A DNA stretch of 64,000 nt from Caulobacterales bacterium (GTDB lineage Bacteria; Pseudomonadota; Alphaproteobacteria; Caulobacterales; Parvularculaceae). Of the stretch, positions 1 through 8,468 are shown piece after piece. Made by a program: the position numbers and the translations under genes. The stretch lies in NCBI GenBank assembly GCA_020638525.1, contig JACKIL010000002.1, forward strand, positions 62,001-126,000, written 5' to 3'. Numbering within the stretch: the stretch's first letter is position 1; every line of letters begins with the position of its first letter. The notes under the pieces are model-generated. The model was given only the letters and a program-made list of their open reading frames with translations, was not told the DNA's origin and made no database searches.

Positions 1-2479
1 AGCGCGCAGGCGCCGGGCGATTGAGATGCGCGTCGATGCGCGAAGCGAGCCAGGCGCGGTGCGCGCGCGTCGCCGCATCGCCCGTTGGCAGAAGCCCCGG
101 CTGAAGGCGCGTCTGGAGCGCCTTCAAATAGGCGTCGACACGCGCCATCACCGCCGGCGAAGCGACGTCGCCACCCCCGCCGCTGAGGAAGAGGCTCGCG
201 GCCTGCGCTTCACCGCCAGTCGATGCGCCCGCCGCCATTTCGATCAGCGCAGAGACGAAGCGCGTCTGCAGCGTGCGCGAAATCTCCGCCTGACGCGGCG
301 TCGCCGCCGGGGCGAACACGCGCGCTTCGATCGCGGCGAGCACATCGTCAAGGCGGAGCGCATTCGGGTCGCGCCGCTCGGTTTCGATAAGGCGCGCGGC
401 GCGCACCGGATGGAGAAGCGCGCCGATCGCCTCCGAGCCCGCCGTATCAGCGGCGGAGAGAAGATCGAACATCGCGCCCGTGCCGCCTTCGAAGAATTCG
501 CCGGGCCCGCCGCTGCCGTCAAATGAGTCGATCACCGGCGAGAGCTGGTCGAGCGTCGCATCAGGAAGGTCGAGCGCGGCGGGGTCGAGGGTTGCGACGA
601 GCGCCGTCAGCGCCGCGCGCTGGCGCTCCGCCGGAACGACGGATGCAGCGAACGGCCCGTCGCCCTTCACCGCATAGCGGAAGTCATAACCACCGATGAA
701 TTTGACCGCCGCCGCGATTTCATAGCGGTGATAGAGATAGACTGGGACGATCATCGAGCGAAGATCGGATGTCGGCGCGCCCTTCATCAGCGAACGTACG
801 CCGAAATTCTGAAGCGCAATGGCGCGCACTTGCATTGTCTCGCCAAGCGACGCGATCGGGTCGTTTCCATTGTCCCAGACGCTCGAATAGGGATTGGAGG
901 CCGAAACGGGCCGGCCTTGCGAGTCGTCGACGAAGCGAAGGCCTCTCGCGTAAGCGTCGGTGATGATCTTGTTGAGCACCGCCTTTTCGTCAGTCCCCTC
1001 CGGATACTGAGAATATAGCCAGTTGACCGTCACCATGTCCCACGCGCCCATGCCGCGCGCATAGGCTTTTGAAAAATCGAGCGAGCCATCGGCGGCGGCG
1101 TGAACATCGGGCGCCGGATAATCCATCACCGAAGCGCGGTCGTTCGTGCTCGCCGCGAAATTATGCGCAAAGCCGAGCGTGTGACCGACTTCATGCGCCG
1201 AAAGCTGGCGGATGCGCGCGAGCGACAGCTCCACCGGATCATCCGCTGCGCCTGAGCCCGTCTTCGCCGTTCCCGCAAGGCCTTCAAAGATCATCCGGTC
1301 CTGACGGATGCGCTGGCTGCCGAGCACGACATGGGCTTTCAGCATTTCGCCCGTGCGCGGATCGGCGACGCCGCCGCCATAGGACCAGCCGCGCGTCTGG
1401 CGGTGCGTCCACTCGATGACATTGTAGCGCGCATCCATCGGGTGAACGCCTTCGGGGAGCAGCTCGACGCGATAGGCGTTCTCAAATCCCGCCGCGTCGA
1501 AAGCCTGCGCCCACCAGGATGCGCCTTCAACAAGCGCCGAGCGGATCGGCTCCGGCGCGCCGCGGTCGACATAGAAAATGATCGGCTTCTTCACCGGGCC
1601 TTTCGCCGCCGATGCATCGACGCGCTCAAGCCGGAAGCGGCGCGCATAGCGCTTGATGATCTTGTCGTTAAGCGGCGCGCTGAAATCGTAGAAGGGTAAG
1701 TCGATGGCGGCCGCGCGCGCATCGAAATCGCGCGTCTTGAAGCCCTCTTCCGGCAGGCGCACGAAAGAATGGTGAACGGTGAGCGTAAAGGTTCGCCCGT
1801 CCGCCGCCGTCGCAGCGACTTCTCCGCCCGCTTTCTCGCCGGTGAAAGTCAGGAAGGCGTCCATCTCCACATTGTCAGGAAAGACGAGCACGGATGAAAA
1901 ATCCGGAAGGCTTCTGTCTTCGGCGATGGAATAACTTCCCTGCCCGCCCATGGAGAGGATGCCCTTGAGATTCAGAATGTCGGTCGTCAGGAACCCGGAA
2001 AGATCGACGACGACGCCGTTCGCCGTCTCTTCTGCAATGTCGCCCGACCACAGGAAGGAACGCGCGAAGGATTCCGCAACCGCCTGCTTCTCAAGCGGGT
2101 TCTCGGCGCTCGCGCGATATTTCCAGTTTTCCTGTTCGACGATGACTTTCTTGCCGATCTTGCGGAAGGCGATGATGCGACCTTCATCCGCAAAGCCGCG
2201 GTCGAGCCCGACCGGGTTTGAGCCGAGCCCCGCCGTCAGCCCGCTCGTGTGGATCGCGCGCAGCATGACGCCGTTCTCGTCCGGGGGCGGAAGGGTGACG
2301 AGCACCTTGCCTTCCGCCGCATCCGCCTTCGCTTCGAAGAAGGGCGCAGAGGATTCCTTTGCGGTCGCAGCCTTAGTCTCGGATGCAGCATTCGGGGAAG
2401 GCGCGGCGCTTTCCGCCTCTGGCCCGCGCGCGCAGGATGCGATCAGGAGCGCGACAATGAACGGCGTCAGAATTCTCAT
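1..2479 (-). CDS. Zinc-dependent metalloprotease lipoprotein (DUF5117/DUF4953-like), 3' part outside the window
   Basis: The reading frame is open from an ATG at 2479 to the left edge, about 826 codons, so the C-terminus is missing. The N-terminus has a short hydrophobic stretch ending in LLIASC, a lipobox, so it is probably a lipoprotein with Cys16 as anchor. The zincin motif HEVGHTLGFAH lies at residues 429-439, matching HExxHxxGxxH with Glu430 as general base. The long N-terminal part without known catalytic residues and the large size fit the DUF5117/DUF5118/DUF4953 family of secreted metalloproteases found in Proteobacteria and Bacteroidetes. Substrate is unknown. It is divergent from the MoxR gene across about 150 bases. 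Confidence 0.85.
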   Translation of the reverse strand, partial: MRILTPFIVALLIASCARGPEAESAAPSPNAASETKAATAKESSAPFFEAKADAAEGKVLVTLPPPDENGVMLRAIHTSGLTAGLGSNPVGLDRGFADEGRIIAFRKIGKKVIVEQENWKYRASAENPLEKQAVAESFARSFLWSGDIAEETANGVVVDLSGFLTTDILNLKGILSMGGQGSYSIAEDRSLPDFSSVLVFPDNVEMDAFLTFTGEKAGGEVAATAADGRTFTLTVHHSFVRLPEEGFKTRDFDARAAAIDLPFYDFSAPLNDKIIKRYARRFRLERVDASAAKGPVKKPIIFYVDRGAPEPIRSALVEGASWWAQAFDAAGFENAYRVELLPEGVHPMDARYNVIEWTHRQTRGWSYGGGVADPRTGEMLKAHVVLGSQRIRQDRMIFEGLAGTAKTGSGAADDPVELSLARIRQLSAHEVGHTLGFAHNFAASTNDRASVMDYPAPDVHAAADGSLDFSKAYARGMGAWDMVTVNWLYSQYPEGTDEKAVLNKIITDAYARGLRFVDDSQGRPVSASNPYSSVWDNGNDPIASLGETMQVRAIALQNFGVRSLMKGAPTSDLRSMIVPVYLYHRYEIAAAVKFIGGYDFRYAVKGDGPFAASVVPAERQRAALTALVATLDPAALDLPDATLDQLSPVIDSFDGSGGPGEFFEGGTGAMFDLLSAADTAGSEAIGALLHPVRAARLIETERRDPNALRLDDVLAAIEARVFAPAATPRQAEISRTLQTRFVSALIEMAAGASTGGEAQAASLFLSGGGGDVASPAVMARVDAYLKALQTRLQPGLLPTGDAATRAHRAWLASRIDAHLNRPAPAR

Positions 2480-2631
2480 GGCGAAGCGCCCCCTCTTTTC
2501 TTGATGGCGGCGAAGTCTGGCCAAAGTCGCCCGCAGGATCAACAAGTTGGCGCTGCGCGCGGCGATTGCGGGGCCCGAAGGGCGTTCCTATAGTGCGATG
2601 CAGCAGCCAATCACCACCAGTCATAGCGGGG

Positions 2632-3486
2632 ATGCGTTTCGTGAAGTTCGCCGGCACCAAGGATTATGTCGCCACTGAAGACCTCAAAGTCGCCGTCAAC
2701 GCGGCGGTGACGCTGGAGCGCCCCCTGCTCGTCAAGGGCGAACCCGGCACCGGCAAGACAGTGCTAGCGATCGAGATCGCCCGCGCGCTCAATGCCCCGC
2801 TCATCGAATGGCACGTCAAATCGACGACCAAGGCCCATCAGGGCCTTTACGAATACGATGCTGTCGCGCGCCTGCGTGACGGACAGCTCGGCGAGGAACG
2901 CGCGCGCGACGTCAAGAACTACATCAAGCGCGGCAAGCTTTGGGAGGCGTTCCAGTCGCCCCAGCGCCCCGTCCTCCTCATCGACGAAGTCGACAAGGCC
3001 GACATCGAATTCCCGAACGACCTCCTGCAGGAGCTCGACCGGATGGAGTTCTATGTCTACGAGACGAATGAAACGGTGAAGGCCGACCAGCGCCCGATCG
3101 TCATCATCACCTCGAACAACGAAAAGGAACTGCCGGACGCATTTCTGCGCCGTTGTTTCTTCCACTACATCAAGTTTCCCGACCCGGAGACGATGACGCG
3201 GATCGTCGACGTGCATTTCCCCGGCATCAAGAAGCGCCTTGTCGCCGACGCGTTGAAGCTGTTCTACGAGATCCGCGACGTGCCGGGCCTCAAGAAGAAG
3301 CCGTCAACTTCGGAGCTTCTCGACTGGCTGAAGCTTCTGATGTCGGAAGATGTCGACGAAAACATCCTGCGCGAACGCGACCCGCGCAAGGTGATCCCGC
3401 CGCTCCACGGCGCGCTCCTGAAAAACGAGCAGGACGTGCATCTGTTCGAGCGGCTGGCGTTTATCGCGCGGCGCGAAGGCGCGTAA
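2632..3486 (+). CDS. MoxR-family AAA+ ATPase
   Basis: A 284-residue AAA+ ATPase of the MoxR type, which works as a chaperone-like motor together with a VWA-domain partner. Walker A GEPGTGKT is at residues 36-43 and Walker B LLIDEVDKAD at 115-124; sensor 1 is in VIITSNNEKELPDAFLRRC. The ATG at 2632 was preferred over an in-frame start at 2566 because family members begin close to the motif GTKDYVATEDLKVAVN and a GGGG precedes it. The likely partner is the VWA protein at 8469-9644; in many genomes the two genes are adjacent, here about 5 kb separates them. Confidence 0.93.
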   Translation: MRFVKFAGTKDYVATEDLKVAVNAAVTLERPLLVKGEPGTGKTVLAIEIARALNAPLIEWHVKSTTKAHQGLYEYDAVARLRDGQLGEERARDVKNYIKRGKLWEAFQSPQRPVLLIDEVDKADIEFPNDLLQELDRMEFYVYETNETVKADQRPIVIITSNNEKELPDAFLRRCFFHYIKFPDPETMTRIVDVHFPGIKKRLVADALKLFYEIRDVPGLKKKPSTSELLDWLKLLMSEDVDENILRERDPRKVIPPLHGALLKNEQDVHLFERLAFIARREGA

Positions 3487-3492
3487 ACGCCG

Positions 3493-4350
3493 ATGCGCGA
3501 GCATTCGATCCGCGCAAACGGCCTCACCCATTATGTTCGCGACAGCGGCGCGGAGAATGCGACGCCTGCGATCCTGCTCCACGGTTTTCCGGATTCGGCC
3601 GATGTCTGGAATGCGGTGACGCCCGCGCTGCTTGAGGAAGGCTACCGCGTCATTGCGCCTGACCTTCGCGGCTTCGGCCGCACAGAGATGGCGCCGCGCA
3701 CCGCAGACTACGACATCGCGACAGGCGCCGTTCCCGACATTCTCGGCATTATCGATCACCTGAAGCTCGGCAAGGCGCATATCGTCGGGCACGATTTCGG
3801 CGCGCCGGTCGCCTGGGCGCTCGCCGCTCATGCGCGAGAGCATTTCATTTCGCTGACGGCGCTCTCCGTCGGTCATCCGCGCGCCTATCTCGCGGCGGGC
3901 ATGCAGCAGAAGCTCATGAGCTGGTACATCGTCATGCACCAGGCGCGCGGGCTCTGCGAATGGCTCTACAAGCGCGACGACTGGGCGCTGCTCCGCAAAC
4001 ACTGGTCCGCGCATGGCGATATCAATGCGGCGATCGCCCTTCTCGCCCGGCCCGGAAGACTCACCGCCGGGCTTAACTGGTATCGCGCGAATTTCGCGCT
4101 CCGCCGTATCGCCGAAATGGCGAAAGCGCCCAAGGGCGACGACATCGTCCGTATCCCGACAATGGGCGTGTGGAGCGACGGCGAGAAATATCTCGCTGAA
4201 GACCAGATGACCGGCTCGGCGCGCTTCGTGGAAGCGCACTGGCGCTATGAGCGCATCGAGGGCGCGAGCCACTGGATCCCTTACGAGGCGCCGGACCGGC
4301 TCGCCGCGTTGCTGACGCGCCACTGGGAAGACGCCGCCTTCGACGCCTGA
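3493..4350 (+). CDS. Alpha/beta hydrolase, epoxide hydrolase/haloalkane dehalogenase type
   Basis: A 285-residue alpha/beta hydrolase. HGFP at residues 30-33 provides the oxyanion region, and the nucleophile elbow GHDFG places Asp101 as nucleophile, as in soluble epoxide hydrolases and haloalkane dehalogenases rather than Ser-type esterases. A late His in GASHW is the probable general base. The cap domain lies between. It starts 6 bases after the MoxR stop and is probably cotranscribed with it. The substrate cannot be told from sequence; epoxide hydrolysis is inferred from the Asp nucleophile. Confidence 0.85.
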   Translation: MREHSIRANGLTHYVRDSGAENATPAILLHGFPDSADVWNAVTPALLEEGYRVIAPDLRGFGRTEMAPRTADYDIATGAVPDILGIIDHLKLGKAHIVGHDFGAPVAWALAAHAREHFISLTALSVGHPRAYLAAGMQQKLMSWYIVMHQARGLCEWLYKRDDWALLRKHWSAHGDINAAIALLARPGRLTAGLNWYRANFALRRIAEMAKAPKGDDIVRIPTMGVWSDGEKYLAEDQMTGSARFVEAHWRYERIEGASHWIPYEAPDRLAALLTRHWEDAAFDA

Positions 4351-4455
4351 CCCGTCGGGGCTGGCCCTTTCGCCGCCCTTGGGCCAGAATGCCCCTTACG
4401 AGGCGGAGAAACGGGGCTCCCCTCAGGGGTTGCGTGGGTTTCGAGGGGTTTTTTG

Positions 4456-5352
4456 ATGAAAATTCAAGCCGTTATGGCCGCTTGTTTCGGCGTGGCCGCC
4501 ATCGCCGCCACCGGGTGCGCGACCAGCGGGCCTGCGCCCGCGAGCACGCTCCATGCTTCGGCGCCGGCCATGCCGACCTCGCTCTCGCGCCAGCAGCTCG
4601 CCCGCAGCTTCCACAGGCAGACCGCCCAACCCGTCTCGGTGAAGCCGGGCGCCGATCCTTCTTTCGCGCTTGTTCACGAAACGGCTGAACTGCGCCCCGA
4701 TGAGACGAGCGGCGCGCACGCGCAGGAACGGCGCGCATCCAAGATTCCGCTCGGTCTCGCGCTCAAGGCGAGTTCGGACCTGCCCGAAGGCTGGGTCTTC
4801 GTAAACGAGAACATGCTGCGCAACGAGAAGAGCGGGCTTGAGTGCCCGCTCATGCTCGACCTCGACGATGAAAACCGCCGGTTCCTGCTGCAATCGGTGA
4901 TGCAGTTCGACGACAAGGGCCTCGATGTCGGCTGCGCGCTCGAATCCAATGATGGCGGCGCAGGGTTGACGCTTTACGCTTCATTCTGGCCGGAGATGTC
5001 GCTTGAAGAAAGCGCTTCGGGCGCGGTCGCGGCGATCGCACAGCGCTTCACCATCAAGTCACAACTCTCCGTACCCGTCATTGTCATCGACGGCGACAAA
5101 TCCGATCCACTCTTTGCGGATCTCGAAGAACCGGCCGCCGCCGGTTTCGATGTCGGCGAGATCAATGGCGCTCCGTACAAGACTTCCGTCTGGGTCGTAA
5201 AAACGCAGGGCTGGCACGTGAAAGCCCGCGCGACCTATCCGCAGGGCGACGAGACTTCAGAAGTCGTCGCCGCGATCTCCTTCGCCTTCTCGCACCTCAA
5301 TGTGCGCGCGAAGAACCTCGCGCATCCGGTCACAGCCGGCGGCGAAGTATAG
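4456..5352 (+). CDS. Hypothetical lipoprotein
   Basis: A 298-residue protein with a signal peptide ending in AIAATGC, a lipobox with TGC at the cleavage point, so it is likely lipid-anchored in the periplasm or outer membrane. GAGGGG precedes the ATG by about 8 bases; a TTG one codon upstream is less likely. No known domain is recognised in the mature part, which is mixed alpha/beta with few Cys residues. The SDH-type protease gene starts 10 bases after its stop, suggesting an operon and perhaps a shared envelope role. Function unknown. Confidence 0.75.
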   Translation: MKIQAVMAACFGVAAIAATGCATSGPAPASTLHASAPAMPTSLSRQQLARSFHRQTAQPVSVKPGADPSFALVHETAELRPDETSGAHAQERRASKIPLGLALKASSDLPEGWVFVNENMLRNEKSGLECPLMLDLDDENRRFLLQSVMQFDDKGLDVGCALESNDGGAGLTLYASFWPEMSLEESASGAVAAIAQRFTIKSQLSVPVIVIDGDKSDPLFADLEEPAAAGFDVGEINGAPYKTSVWVVKTQGWHVKARATYPQGDETSEVVAAISFAFSHLNVRAKNLAHPVTAGGEV

Positions 5353-5362
5353 GGGGCGCGCC

Positions 5363-6358
5363 ATGGACGAGTTGATCAATCAGCTCCCGTTTCTCCTCAT
5401 CCTTCTTCTGCTGTTTGTTCTGCCGGCGATCACGCGCCAGCAACGCAATGCAGAGATCGAACGGCGCTTTTCGAAAATCCAGAAGAAGCGCAAATCGCGC
5501 ATCATCGCGATCGTGCACCGCGACGAGCCGATGGGCTTTCTCGGCATTCCGATGCTGCGTTACATCGACCTCAATGACGCTGAGGACGTGCTCGAAGCGA
5601 TCCGCCGCACGCCCGCGAACCAGCCGCTCGATCTGATCCTGCACACGCCGGGCGGGCTCGTTCTGCCGGCGCTGCAGATCGCGCGCGCGATCAAGGCGCA
5701 CAAAGGCAAGAAGACTGTCTTCGTGCCGCATTACGCAATGTCGGGCGGCACGCTCATCGCGCTCGCAGCCGATGAAATCGTCCTCAATCACCACGCCGTC
5801 CTCGGCCCCATCGATCCGCAGATCGGCGGCCTTCCGGCGGCGTCGATCCTGCGCGTCGCGGACCAGAAGTCGCCAGACGCGACGGACGACTACACGCTCG
5901 TTCTCGCCGATCTTGGCCGCATGGCGATCGACCAGCTCGAAAGCGCCGCGCGCGAACTTCTTGAAGGCACGGTGTCGCCGGAGAAAGGCGCAGAGATCGC
6001 GCGCCAATTGTCGAGCGGACGCTGGACGCATGACTATCCGATCGACGCCGAAGAGGCGCGCTCCATCGGCCTCAAGGCGAATAACGACATGCCGGAAGAT
6101 ATCATGGAGCTGATGGCGCTCTTCCCGAGCTCCCTGAAGCGCAGCTCCGTCAAATGGATGGATTCCGTTCGCGCGCTCGCGCCGATGAAGAAACCCGCGC
6201 CCTCCGCCGAAGCGACGCCGTTCACCGGCTACCAGCCCGGCCCCGGCGCGCGCAGCTTCAGCTACGGCCCGTGGGACCCGCGCGATCTTCGTCCGCATGG
6301 CGAGGCGGGCCCGAACCTGCGCGACCTGCGTCAGTCGCAGAGCACGCGCCGGCGTTAA
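5363..6358 (+). CDS. SDH-family (DUF114-like) membrane-anchored serine protease
   Basis: A 331-residue Clp/crotonase-fold protease. Residues 6-24 are a membrane anchor rich in Leu and Ile. Motif LILHTPGG (91-98) forms the oxyanion strand, AMSGGT carries the probable nucleophile Ser127, and Asp137 with His143 or His144 in AADEIVLNHHAVLGPIDPQ complete a Ser-Asp-His set, as in SDH/SppA-like proteases. The C-terminal 40 residues are Pro/Gly/Arg-rich and probably disordered. AGGGGG lies just before the ATG at 5363; an upstream in-frame start inside the lipoprotein gene was rejected. Probable role: quality control or processing of membrane proteins (inference). Confidence 0.85.
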   Translation: MDELINQLPFLLILLLLFVLPAITRQQRNAEIERRFSKIQKKRKSRIIAIVHRDEPMGFLGIPMLRYIDLNDAEDVLEAIRRTPANQPLDLILHTPGGLVLPALQIARAIKAHKGKKTVFVPHYAMSGGTLIALAADEIVLNHHAVLGPIDPQIGGLPAASILRVADQKSPDATDDYTLVLADLGRMAIDQLESAARELLEGTVSPEKGAEIARQLSSGRWTHDYPIDAEEARSIGLKANNDMPEDIMELMALFPSSLKRSSVKWMDSVRALAPMKKPAPSAEATPFTGYQPGPGARSFSYGPWDPRDLRPHGEAGPNLRDLRQSQSTRRR

Positions 6359-6366
6359 ACGGCAGG

Positions 6367-7740
6367 TCAGTAAAAAAACTCAGCCTCTTCCGGCACGCGC
6401 GAGAAGGCGATCTTGACGCCGAGATAGTTGAGATTGAGCCCGCTCTGACGCGCCAGCATCACATGGCGCGTCACAGGGCGCGTCGGCGCGCCTCCGGCTG
6501 TCTCCGCTGCATCTGCGCGGCGGCCGAGACGCTGGAATTTATGATCCGGATCGGCGTTGATGCGGTCGATCGCGCGCCATAGCCGGGCCTGCCGGTCATC
6601 GGCCGGGTTCGCGGGCTCGAAGAGATCGCCTTGCCGCAGCTTCGCATCGCCCTCCGCCGCGAACCCGGCGAGATAGATCGTAACGGCCCCGCAGCGCGCC
6701 TGCGCGCCTTTCGCCTGCTTGCCGAAAAGCTCGCTCCAGATTTCATCGAACGCCCTCAGAAAACAGAACGTATTCTGCGAATAAGCGAACCGGCGCGCGC
6801 CATCGCGCCCGCCCTCGGGACGCAGGCGGACGCTCACCGACAGCGCGCTGGCGAAAAGCCCATAATGACGAAGCCTGCTCGCCGCCTTCAGCAACAGCGC
6901 GCGCGCCACGATGCGCGCCGCATCCGCGCGCTCATGCTCGCGCGAGAGCACACGGCTGTGGCCGATCATCGACTTCTTCGTCGCCGGCTCCTCGACTTCG
7001 TGACCGTGAAGAGCATACCAGAACCGTTCGCCCTGGATCGATCCCCAGATGGCGCGGGCCTGCTTGGGTTCGATGCGCCAGAGCGACAGGAAATCATGAA
7101 CGCCGGCGCGCGCCAGCCTTGCCCCCATGCTCGCGCCGATTCCCGGAATATCCGTAAGCGTCATATCGGCGAGACGATGCGGAAGCTCCTCCATCGTCAG
7201 CACGGTCATCCCGTCGGGCTTGTGCATTTCCGCCGCAAGCTTGGCGAGGAGCCGCGTCGGTGCAAGGCCGATGGAGGAGCGCAAGGCCGGACCGACATTT
7301 TCCGCGATCCCCTGCTTCACCTTGCGCGCAATCGCGAGCGCCGGCGCCGGGCTCGCCTCCGAGCGGCTCAACTGAAACGCCGCCTCGTCAATGGAATAGA
7401 CTTTGAACAGCGGCAGGTGATGCTCGACTTCAGCCATAAGCTGTCTGTGCACCGCCACGTAACGGTCATGGCGCGCCGGCAGAACCGCGATCCCCGGACA
7501 GAGCTGACGGGCCTCGCGCACGCTCGTGCCGCGCCGGATTCCAGCGGCGCGCGCTTCATAGCTGACCGCGATCGCCCCGGCGTGCTCAGAGTCGAGCGGC
7601 GATACGATCACCGGCCGGCCACGCAAGGCGGGATTGTCATGCTGTTCGACGGCCGCAAAATACGCGTTGAAATCAATAAAGAGATAGCGGAGCCCGTCTT
7701 TCGAGGGCGGAGATTGCGGAGAGAAAGCGGGCGTCGCCAT
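6367..7740 (-). CDS. Y-family (DinB/UmuC-like) translesion DNA polymerase
   Basis: A 457-residue Y-family polymerase. The first metal-binding motif is LFIDFNAYFAAVEQ with Asp23, and the second is YSIDEAAF with Asp118 and Glu119, so the catalytic acids are intact. A helix-hairpin-helix stretch (DIPGIGASMGARLARAG) and a little-finger region follow. The ATG at 7740 is preferred to a TTG three codons upstream. The C-terminus has no obvious beta-clamp peptide. It is convergent with the SDH protease gene (8-base gap) and divergent from the small membrane protein. No SOS box was recognised in the short upstream region. Confidence 0.9.
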   Translation of the reverse strand: MATPAFSPQSPPSKDGLRYLFIDFNAYFAAVEQHDNPALRGRPVIVSPLDSEHAGAIAVSYEARAAGIRRGTSVREARQLCPGIAVLPARHDRYVAVHRQLMAEVEHHLPLFKVYSIDEAAFQLSRSEASPAPALAIARKVKQGIAENVGPALRSSIGLAPTRLLAKLAAEMHKPDGMTVLTMEELPHRLADMTLTDIPGIGASMGARLARAGVHDFLSLWRIEPKQARAIWGSIQGERFWYALHGHEVEEPATKKSMIGHSRVLSREHERADAARIVARALLLKAASRLRHYGLFASALSVSVRLRPEGGRDGARRFAYSQNTFCFLRAFDEIWSELFGKQAKGAQARCGAVTIYLAGFAAEGDAKLRQGDLFEPANPADDRQARLWRAIDRINADPDHKFQRLGRRADAAETAGGAPTRPVTRHVMLARQSGLNLNYLGVKIAFSRVPEEAEFFY

Positions 7741-7881
7741 GGAGAACAAATATGGAACATTCGAGCGCGCCAGGCAACTGCTCTCGCTCCTCTCGATGCG
7801 CGCGGTGGGCCCGAACCGCTGCTTTCCTCATTGCGGGAAAGCCCCTAAGGTCAGCCACCGCGCCGCACCGGGAGGGGAGCT

Positions 7882-8193
7882 ATGTTCGGTTTTCGCGTTC
7901 TTCTGTTCATCGTCGCCTATGTCGTCGTCCTCGCCGAGATGATCGTCGGCAGCGGCGCGTCGCGGCCCGTTCAGGGCGCGCCATGGATCGTCCCCGGCGC
8001 GCTCGTGCTGACGCTCCTCATCTTCGTTTCCAATTTCATGCTGGCCAATCTCGACCTGCCGGCCGACCAGCGCGCGACGCCGACGCCGGTCAACTGGATC
8101 ACCATGGTGATCGCCGGCGGCGCGATCGCCGCGTCCGCCTTCTATTTCCCGAACTACATCCTTCCCTGGCTGAAGCCGCTGATGATGCAGTAA
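7882..8193 (+). CDS. Small hypothetical membrane protein with three TM segments
   Basis: A 103-residue, strongly hydrophobic protein with predicted helices at about residues 3-22, 34-55 and 72-95. The ATG follows a strong Shine-Dalgarno sequence, GGGAGGGGAG. No family is recognised. It is divergent from the Y-family polymerase and is followed by a palindromic repeat element. Function unknown. Confidence 0.75.
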   Translation: MFGFRVLLFIVAYVVVLAEMIVGSGASRPVQGAPWIVPGALVLTLLIFVSNFMLANLDLPADQRATPTPVNWITMVIAGGAIAASAFYFPNYILPWLKPLMMQ

Positions 8194-8276
8194 GGCGCGA
8201 GGGCTTATTCTTTCTTTGTCCTGTCCCGGCGCGGGCGCGCGCTTCAAGCAAGCAGCAGATTGCGGAGAGGCCGCTT

Positions 8277-8406
8277 GAACCCTCCCTATCCCTCCCTTTT
8301 CAAGGGAGGGAAGCGTTTGCGGCGATTTTCACCCTCCCTTGAAAAGGGAGGGCGTGAGGCCCCGGTATTGCGAAGCAAGACCGGACTTGGCCGAACGGGA
8401 GGGTTC
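8277..8406 (+). repeat. Intergenic palindromic repeat, family 1, copy 1 (modules A then B)
   Basis: The element begins GAACCCTCCC and ends GGGAGGGTTC, a perfect 10-base terminal inverted repeat. Module A carries CCCTCCCTTTTCAAGGGAGG; module B begins with CCCTCCCTTGAAAAGGGAGG and then has a hairpin at 8362-8384 (arms CCGGT.TTGC and GCAA.ACCGG, one mismatch, loop GAA). Related copies lie at 28043-28192 and 43423-43564. It fills most of the gap between the small membrane protein and the VWA gene. Confidence 0.9.
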
Positions 8407-8468
8407 CACCGACATTTCCACCTGCACTGCCGCCTATGAATTCGTCGCCAACGCGCTAGACTCTTTTC

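Noticed and set aside
4351..4455. Hairpin CTGGCCC/GGGCCAG after the epoxide-hydrolase-like gene as terminator
   Set aside because: Loop of 13 bases and no U-run; structure too weak to annotate.
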